Shown here in pieces: positions 4,949 through 8,203 of a stretch of 8,203 nt of DNA. The notes beneath the pieces are model-generated. The model was not told where the DNA came from and made no database searches. It was given only the letters and a program-made list of their open reading frames with translations. The DNA is from Polynucleobacter sp. UBA962 (lineage in GTDB: Bacteria; Pseudomonadota; Gammaproteobacteria; Burkholderiales; Burkholderiaceae), in the NCBI GenBank assembly GCA_002292975.1, contig DBCI01000098.1:1-8203 (forward strand), written 5' to 3'. Position numbers and translations under genes: made by a program. The stretch's first letter is position 1, and each line of letters begins with the position of its first letter.

Positions 4949-6393
4949 TGCCAGTACTTGAGTTTATGGCCCCCGCCATGTTTGTAGCCCTTGTGGTCTT
5001 TCTGATCATCGGTCTACCAGTGGCGTTTTCTTTAGCGGCTCTCGGCTTGGTCTGTGGAATGATTGCGATCGAGCTGGGTATTTTTCCTGCGCAATTTATG
5101 GCCAATTTGCCGTATCGCGTATTTGGAATTCTGTCGAATGAGCTTTTACTCTCGATCCCATTTTTTACTTTGATGGGCGCTATTCTGGAGCGAAGTGGCT
5201 TAGCAGAAGATTTGCTCAATGGCTTTGCAAAACTCTTTGGAGGTTTACCAGGAGGCTTGGCCTACGCGGTCATCGTGGTGGGCGCTATCCTGGGCGCCAT
5301 TACCGGAACTGTGGCCGCATCGGTGATTGCAATCGGGGTGATTGCTTTGCCTGTGATGCTACGCTACGGCTATCAGCCACGCCTAGCCACTGGTGTAGTT
5401 GCTGCCTCTGGAACGATTACCCAGGTAATCCCACCATCCCTGGTCTTGATTGTGCTGGCAGATCAGCTCGGAAAGTCAGTAGGGGATATGTATTTGGGTG
5501 CCATTGGACCATCAATCGCTCAAATTCTAATCTTCTTATTGTTCATTTTTATCCTGTCATTGATTAAACCCAAATTAATGCCACCTCTGCCCAAAGAGGC
5601 TAGAACACCATTCGGTTGGGACCTCATCAAAACCGTTGTGCTCGCAATCTTGCCTTCTATGGCACTTATCTTTGTGGTGCTTGGTACTATTTTCATGGGA
5701 CTGGCAACGCCTACCGAAGCAGGGGCGATGGGTGTGGTCGGCGCGATGTTGCTAGCCGCATTGCATCGTCGACTTCATTGGCAGATGATGTGGCAAGGGA
5801 TGCAATCCACCATGAACATCACTGTGATGGTGATCTTTATCTTAATTGGTGCCACGGTATTTACCTTGGTATTTCAGGGGGTGGATGGCGGCAAATGGAT
5901 TGAAGATTTATTCTTAGCTTTGGGTGCAGATGATGCCGTAACCTTCTTAATCATTGTGAACATCATCATCTTTGTCTTGGCATTCTTTCTTGATTTCTTT
6001 GAGATCGCCTTCATCGTGATTCCGCTATTGGCACCGATTGCGAAGGACCTTGGTATCGATCTTATTTGGTTTGGGGTATTAATCTGCGTCAATATGCAAA
6101 CCTCCTTTATGCATCCACCCTTTGGCTTTGCTCTGTTTTACCTTCGCGGTATTGCACCACCAAGCATTAAGAGTAGCGATATTTATCTTGGAGCGATCCC
6201 CTGGCTAGGCTTACAGCTGCTCTTGGTCTTGATCTTAATTTTCCATCCCGAGATTGTGACCGGTTTTTTAGATAAACCGGCTACCCAAGATATACAAGCA
6301 ATCGAGATCAAGCTGGATGAGAGCGAGAGTGGGGCTCAATCCAAACAGACGACCCCCGCAGACGATCCTGCTGACTACTTCAAGCGCAAGTAG
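4948..6393 (+). CDS. dctM: TRAP transporter large membrane subunit (DctM)
   Basis: Transport-channel subunit of the TRAP complex; moves the substrate across the inner membrane with sodium ions. The 481 residues are mostly hydrophobic, with some twelve membrane segments. Landmarks: LSIPFFTLMGAILERSG (68-84), GAITGTVAASVIAIG (116-130), VVAASGTITQVIPPSLVLI (150-168), the second-repeat motif GLATPTEAGAMG (251-262), and FFLDFFEIAFIVIPLLAPIA (346-365) followed by NMQTSFMHPPFGFALFYLRG (382-401). The C-terminal tail from about 436 is hydrophilic and acidic, which makes it longer than the roughly 430 residues of E. coli-type DctM and is typical of the FcbT3 branch. The ATG overlaps the dctQ stop. The stop codon is one base from the stop of dctP on the other strand. 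Confidence 0.92.
   Translation: MPVLEFMAPAMFVALVVFLIIGLPVAFSLAALGLVCGMIAIELGIFPAQFMANLPYRVFGILSNELLLSIPFFTLMGAILERSGLAEDLLNGFAKLFGGLPGGLAYAVIVVGAILGAITGTVAASVIAIGVIALPVMLRYGYQPRLATGVVAASGTITQVIPPSLVLIVLADQLGKSVGDMYLGAIGPSIAQILIFLLFIFILSLIKPKLMPPLPKEARTPFGWDLIKTVVLAILPSMALIFVVLGTIFMGLATPTEAGAMGVVGAMLLAALHRRLHWQMMWQGMQSTMNITVMVIFILIGATVFTLVFQGVDGGKWIEDLFLALGADDAVTFLIIVNIIIFVLAFFLDFFEIAFIVIPLLAPIAKDLGIDLIWFGVLICVNMQTSFMHPPFGFALFYLRGIAPPSIKSSDIYLGAIPWLGLQLLLVLILIFHPEIVTGFLDKPATQDIQAIEIKLDESESGAQSKQTTPADDPADYFKRK
6375..6393 (+). terminator. Weak hairpin at the dctM stop codon
   Basis: CTACTT at 6375-6380 and AAGTAG at 6388-6393 form a 6-bp stem around CAAGCGC; the stem includes the dctM stop codon and T5 follows at 6400-6405. 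With only two G:C pairs and the T-tract eight bases away it is at best a weak terminator. It is the only candidate in the dctM/dctP junction. Confidence 0.25.
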
Positions 6394-6394
6394 A

Positions 6395-7483
6395 TTAGAG
6401 TTTTTGTCTGGACATGAAGTTGTCGTAACTAGCCTCAGCCACCCTAAACCAAGCCTGTTGATCCCGTTGGAAGCCGCGCATTTGGGCCAACATGCGTTTA
6501 AAGGTTGGGCTCTTTGCACTGATCTCTTCGAGCAGCTCTTGATTTGCTTTAAAGCACGCATCCATGACGGATTGTGGAAATGCGCGCAAGATGGCACCGC
6601 CTTGGACCAGACGTTTTAGAGCATTTGGATTCAAGGCATCGTACTTTGCCTGCATCCAAGTATTGGCTTCGGCTGTCGCTGCTTGGATGGCCATCTTATA
6701 GGCCTCGGGCAGAGCTTCAAAGGCTTTGATATTTACCTGAAAGGCTAAGCCTGCACCACCCTCGTTCCACCCAGGATAGTAGTAGTACTTGGCAATTTTA
6801 TTCAGGCCCAATTTCTCATCATCATAAGGAACAGTGAACTCGGCTGCATCAATTGTTCCTTTTTCGAGTGCTGAATAGATTTCACCAGCAGGCAATTGTT
6901 GGGTAACAACCCCGAGTTTGGTAAGAACTTGGCCGGCCATGCCCCCGGTTCTGAACTTTAAACCTTTGAGATCATCGACCGTCTTAATTTCTTTCTTAAA
7001 CCAACCTGCCATTTGGGTACCTGTATTGCCCGCCAGAAAATTAAGGACCCCAAATTGTCTAGAAAAATCATTAAAGATCTTTTCGCCATCACCATGGATC
7101 CACCAGGCATTAAATTGACGACTATTGAGACCAAATGGAATGCAGGTACCAAATGCCCATGCAGGATCTTTACCAATGTAATAGTAGGGGGCAGTGTGAT
7201 TACACTCAATCGTCCCTTTTTCGACTGCATCGAGAACCTGTAAGGCGGGTACGATTTCACCGGCAGCATGCACGCTAATCTGAAACTTACCCCCTGTAAT
7301 CTGGCCCACACGCCGCGCAATAAGCTCCGCAGTTCCATACAGGGTATCCACACTTTTTGGAAAGCTTGAGGCACAGCGCCAGCGTACGGTGTCTAATTGC
7401 GCCAAGGCAGAGTTTGATAAAAGGGTGGCACTACCGGCTAAGGCTAGACCACCAGACTGTTTCATGAATGCGCGACGAGTCAT
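6395..7483 (-). CDS. dctP: TRAP substrate-binding protein, TakP/FcbT1 type, Tat-exported (DctP)
   Basis: Periplasmic receptor that captures the substrate for DctQM. The 362-residue protein begins with a Tat signal, TRRAFMK at 2-8, a moderate hydrophobic stretch, and ALA before Gln29, as in COG4663 proteins. The mature part matches that family: WRCASSFPKSVDTLYG (35-50), APYYYIGKDPAWAFGTCIPFGL (98-119), GNTGTQMAGWFKKEI (152-166), FRTGGMAGQVLTKLG (177-191), LPAGEIYSALEKGTIDAAEF (197-216), PYDDEKLGL (219-227) and YYYYPGWNEGG (233-243). Relatives such as Rhodobacter TakP bind alpha-keto acids with a sodium ion; Gln157, Arg178 and Glu215 fall in the expected pocket segments. The usual Glu-Trp dyad reads Glu215-Phe216. 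AGGAG at 7490-7494 supports the start. The gene converges on dctM rather than leading or following it. Confidence 0.9.
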   Translation of the reverse strand: MTRRAFMKQSGGLALAGSATLLSNSALAQLDTVRWRCASSFPKSVDTLYGTAELIARRVGQITGGKFQISVHAAGEIVPALQVLDAVEKGTIECNHTAPYYYIGKDPAWAFGTCIPFGLNSRQFNAWWIHGDGEKIFNDFSRQFGVLNFLAGNTGTQMAGWFKKEIKTVDDLKGLKFRTGGMAGQVLTKLGVVTQQLPAGEIYSALEKGTIDAAEFTVPYDDEKLGLNKIAKYYYYPGWNEGGAGLAFQVNIKAFEALPEAYKMAIQAATAEANTWMQAKYDALNPNALKRLVQGGAILRAFPQSVMDACFKANQELLEEISAKSPTFKRMLAQMRGFQRDQQAWFRVAEASYDNFMSRQKL

Positions 7484-7515
7484 TGATTTCTCCTAAAAAA
7501 GCAGATAACACTAAA

Positions 7516-7543
7516 ACTATATTAACTTAATGCTGCCAGCCAA
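7516..7543 (-). promoter_or_regulatory. Candidate promoter of dctP
   Basis: On the minus strand TTGGCT (7538-7543) is followed after 16 bases by TATAGT (7516-7521), five of six matches to the -10 consensus. A start near 7509 would give a leader of about 26 bases that includes the AGGAG site. It overlaps the last codons of the Trp-rich gene, so dctP may be transcribed on its own as well as from upstream. Confidence 0.5.
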
Positions 7544-7760
7544 TCCGCCATTGGTCTTGGTTCTTGAGGTCCTCAATCGAAACTAGATAACAGCGCTTGC
7601 TCATAATCGCCTCGAGTTCGACATAATCTACAGGAATGGTATTGGCTGCAAGTAAAGCAGGATCATGGACTTTACTTACCAGAAAGTGTTTCTCCTTATT
7701 TCTGGGTTTGCAGGCAGTCCACTTCGAAAGTAATAACTTTTTAGAGATCGGATTAGGCAT
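7527..7760 (-). CDS. TIGR02450-family Trp-rich protein of unknown function
   Basis: A 77-residue soluble protein that matches the small conserved Trp-rich family (TIGR02450/DUF2389): it starts with NPISKKLLLSKWTACKP at 3-19, then KEKHFLV at 22-28, a VELEAIMSKR segment at 48-56, and ends in DQWRIGWQH at 69-77. Trp14, Trp71 and Trp75 are the conserved tryptophans. The function of the family is not known to me. The ATG at 7760 puts the conserved Asn-Pro at residues 3-4 as usual, although the ribosome binding site is weak. It lies 43 bases upstream of dctP on the same strand and could share a transcript with it; no functional link to the transporter is evident. It diverges from the membrane-protein gene at 7831. 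Confidence 0.82.
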   Translation of the reverse strand: MPNPISKKLLLSKWTACKPRNKEKHFLVSKVHDPALLAANTIPVDYVELEAIMSKRCYLVSIEDLKNQDQWRIGWQH

Positions 7761-7830
7761 CAGGATCTATTTTTAAGATAATAGGTATATTACGCAAACT
7801 AAATCCTCATATCAGAAAGGCTTGGCTGCC
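7761..7830. promoter_or_regulatory. Divergent spacer between Trp-rich and PF04020 genes
   Basis: A 70-base, A/T-rich spacer between divergent starts, with -10-like elements TATATT (7786-7791, plus) and TATTAT on the minus strand nearby, but no fitting -35 boxes. AGAAAGG at 7814-7820 is the ribosome binding site of the plus-strand gene, ten bases before the ATG at 7831; the in-frame TTG at 7822 would be only one base from it and is rejected as a start. Confidence 0.4.
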
Positions 7831-8196
7831 ATGAGCTTATTCATGTTGACCTGGGCAATTACTTCGCTCTCACTTTGGGCCGCTACTTATGTCTTTGAAG
7901 GCCTACAGTTTAATGACTCTGGCGCATTGATTATTTCGGCTTTAGTACTAGGGCTGGCAAATGCCATTGTGCGCCCCTTGCTCATTTTGTTTACTTTACC
8001 CCTAACGATCTTCAGTTTGGGATTGTTCCTCCTGGTGATTAATGCCTTGGTTTTAATGCTTGTAGCCGAGCTCGTGAGTGGATTTGTACTGTCAGGCTTT
8101 TGGACCGCTTTTTTTGCTAGCATCTTTATCGCAATCCTTAATGCTTTTATTGGTTCATTTTTTGCCATTCATCGCATTAAGATTGAACGTATTTAA
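7831..8196 (+). CDS. PF04020 family four-helix membrane protein ("phage holin family")
   Basis: A 121-residue inner-membrane protein with four predicted helices at about 4-24, 31-48, 52-82 (long and possibly broken) and 88-113, and a basic end (HRIKIER). The core ALIISALVLGLANAIVRPLLIL at 32-53 followed by FTLPLTIFSLGLFLLVINALVLML at 54-77 is the family hallmark: the Asn-Ala-x-x-Arg-Pro motif, then Leu-Pro-Leu-Thr. Despite the name, chromosomal copies in proteobacteria are housekeeping proteins of unknown role with no sign of a phage here. In many Burkholderiales I recall this gene between ahcY and metF; metF could follow beyond the window's end, but here the upstream neighbour is the Trp-rich gene. 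Start chosen by the AGAAAGG site. Confidence 0.82.
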   Translation: MSLFMLTWAITSLSLWAATYVFEGLQFNDSGALIISALVLGLANAIVRPLLILFTLPLTIFSLGLFLLVINALVLMLVAELVSGFVLSGFWTAFFASIFIAILNAFIGSFFAIHRIKIERI

Positions 8197-8203
8197 GCAA
8201 AAG

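Noticed and set aside
6317..6619. 100-codon plus-strand frame across the dctM/dctP junction
   Set aside because: It overlaps two well-supported genes in other frames and shows no family features.
7831..8196. Prophage remnant, because the family is named phage holin
   Set aside because: No endolysin, phage structural gene or att site is nearby; PF04020 proteins are common chromosomal genes.

Overview
The window looks like chromosomal DNA of a betaproteobacterium of the order Burkholderiales. The moderate G+C content, short intergenic gaps and gene set suggest a small-genome freshwater lineage such as Polynucleobacter. The set includes a Burkholderia-type NAD-isocitrate dehydrogenase, a TakP/FcbT-type TRAP transporter, a periplasmic iota-class carbonic anhydrase and a TIGR02450 Trp-rich protein. 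This placement rests on recognising protein families, not on any search. No insertion sequence, integrase, CRISPR array or rRNA was found.

Layout. Bases 1-865 (minus) hold most of an NAD-dependent isocitrate dehydrogenase whose 3' end lies outside the window. Divergent from it are a RutE-like nitroreductase (967-1557) and a 58-residue membrane protein (1588-1764). A convergent spacer with a long hairpin separates these from a secreted protein on the minus strand (2017-2580), which I assign to the iota-class carbonic anhydrases from its C-terminal HHSSLP motif. Bases 2581-2948 carry no convincing gene but hold palindromes, a terminator-like hairpin and a tRNA-like half that abuts the stop codon of a PaaI-family thioesterase (2949-3359, minus). 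Bases 3360-3949 lack a protein gene. Within them lies what I consider the most interesting object here: an apparent stand-alone small RNA on the minus strand. It has a consensus -35 box (TTGACA), a 17-base spacer, TAGGAT as -10, five consecutive hairpins and an intrinsic terminator, about 165 nt in all.

The right half is a TRAP transporter locus. An orphan PIN-domain protein (3950-4348, minus) diverges from dctQ-dctM (4409-6393, plus; start and stop overlap by one base). The matching Tat-exported substrate-binding protein dctP (6395-7483) lies on the opposite strand, convergent with dctM and with one base between the stop codons. Upstream of dctP on the same strand is a small Trp-rich protein gene (7527-7760), and divergent from that a PF04020-type membrane protein (7831-8196) ends the window.

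How the parts work together: DctP captures a carboxylate (the family suggests an alpha-keto or similar acid) in the periplasm and delivers it to the DctQM membrane complex, which imports it with sodium. Keto acids could feed the TCA cycle, in which the isocitrate dehydrogenase works. The carbonic anhydrase would act in the periplasm on CO2/bicarbonate. These metabolic links are inference from family roles; the sequence shows no shared regulation.
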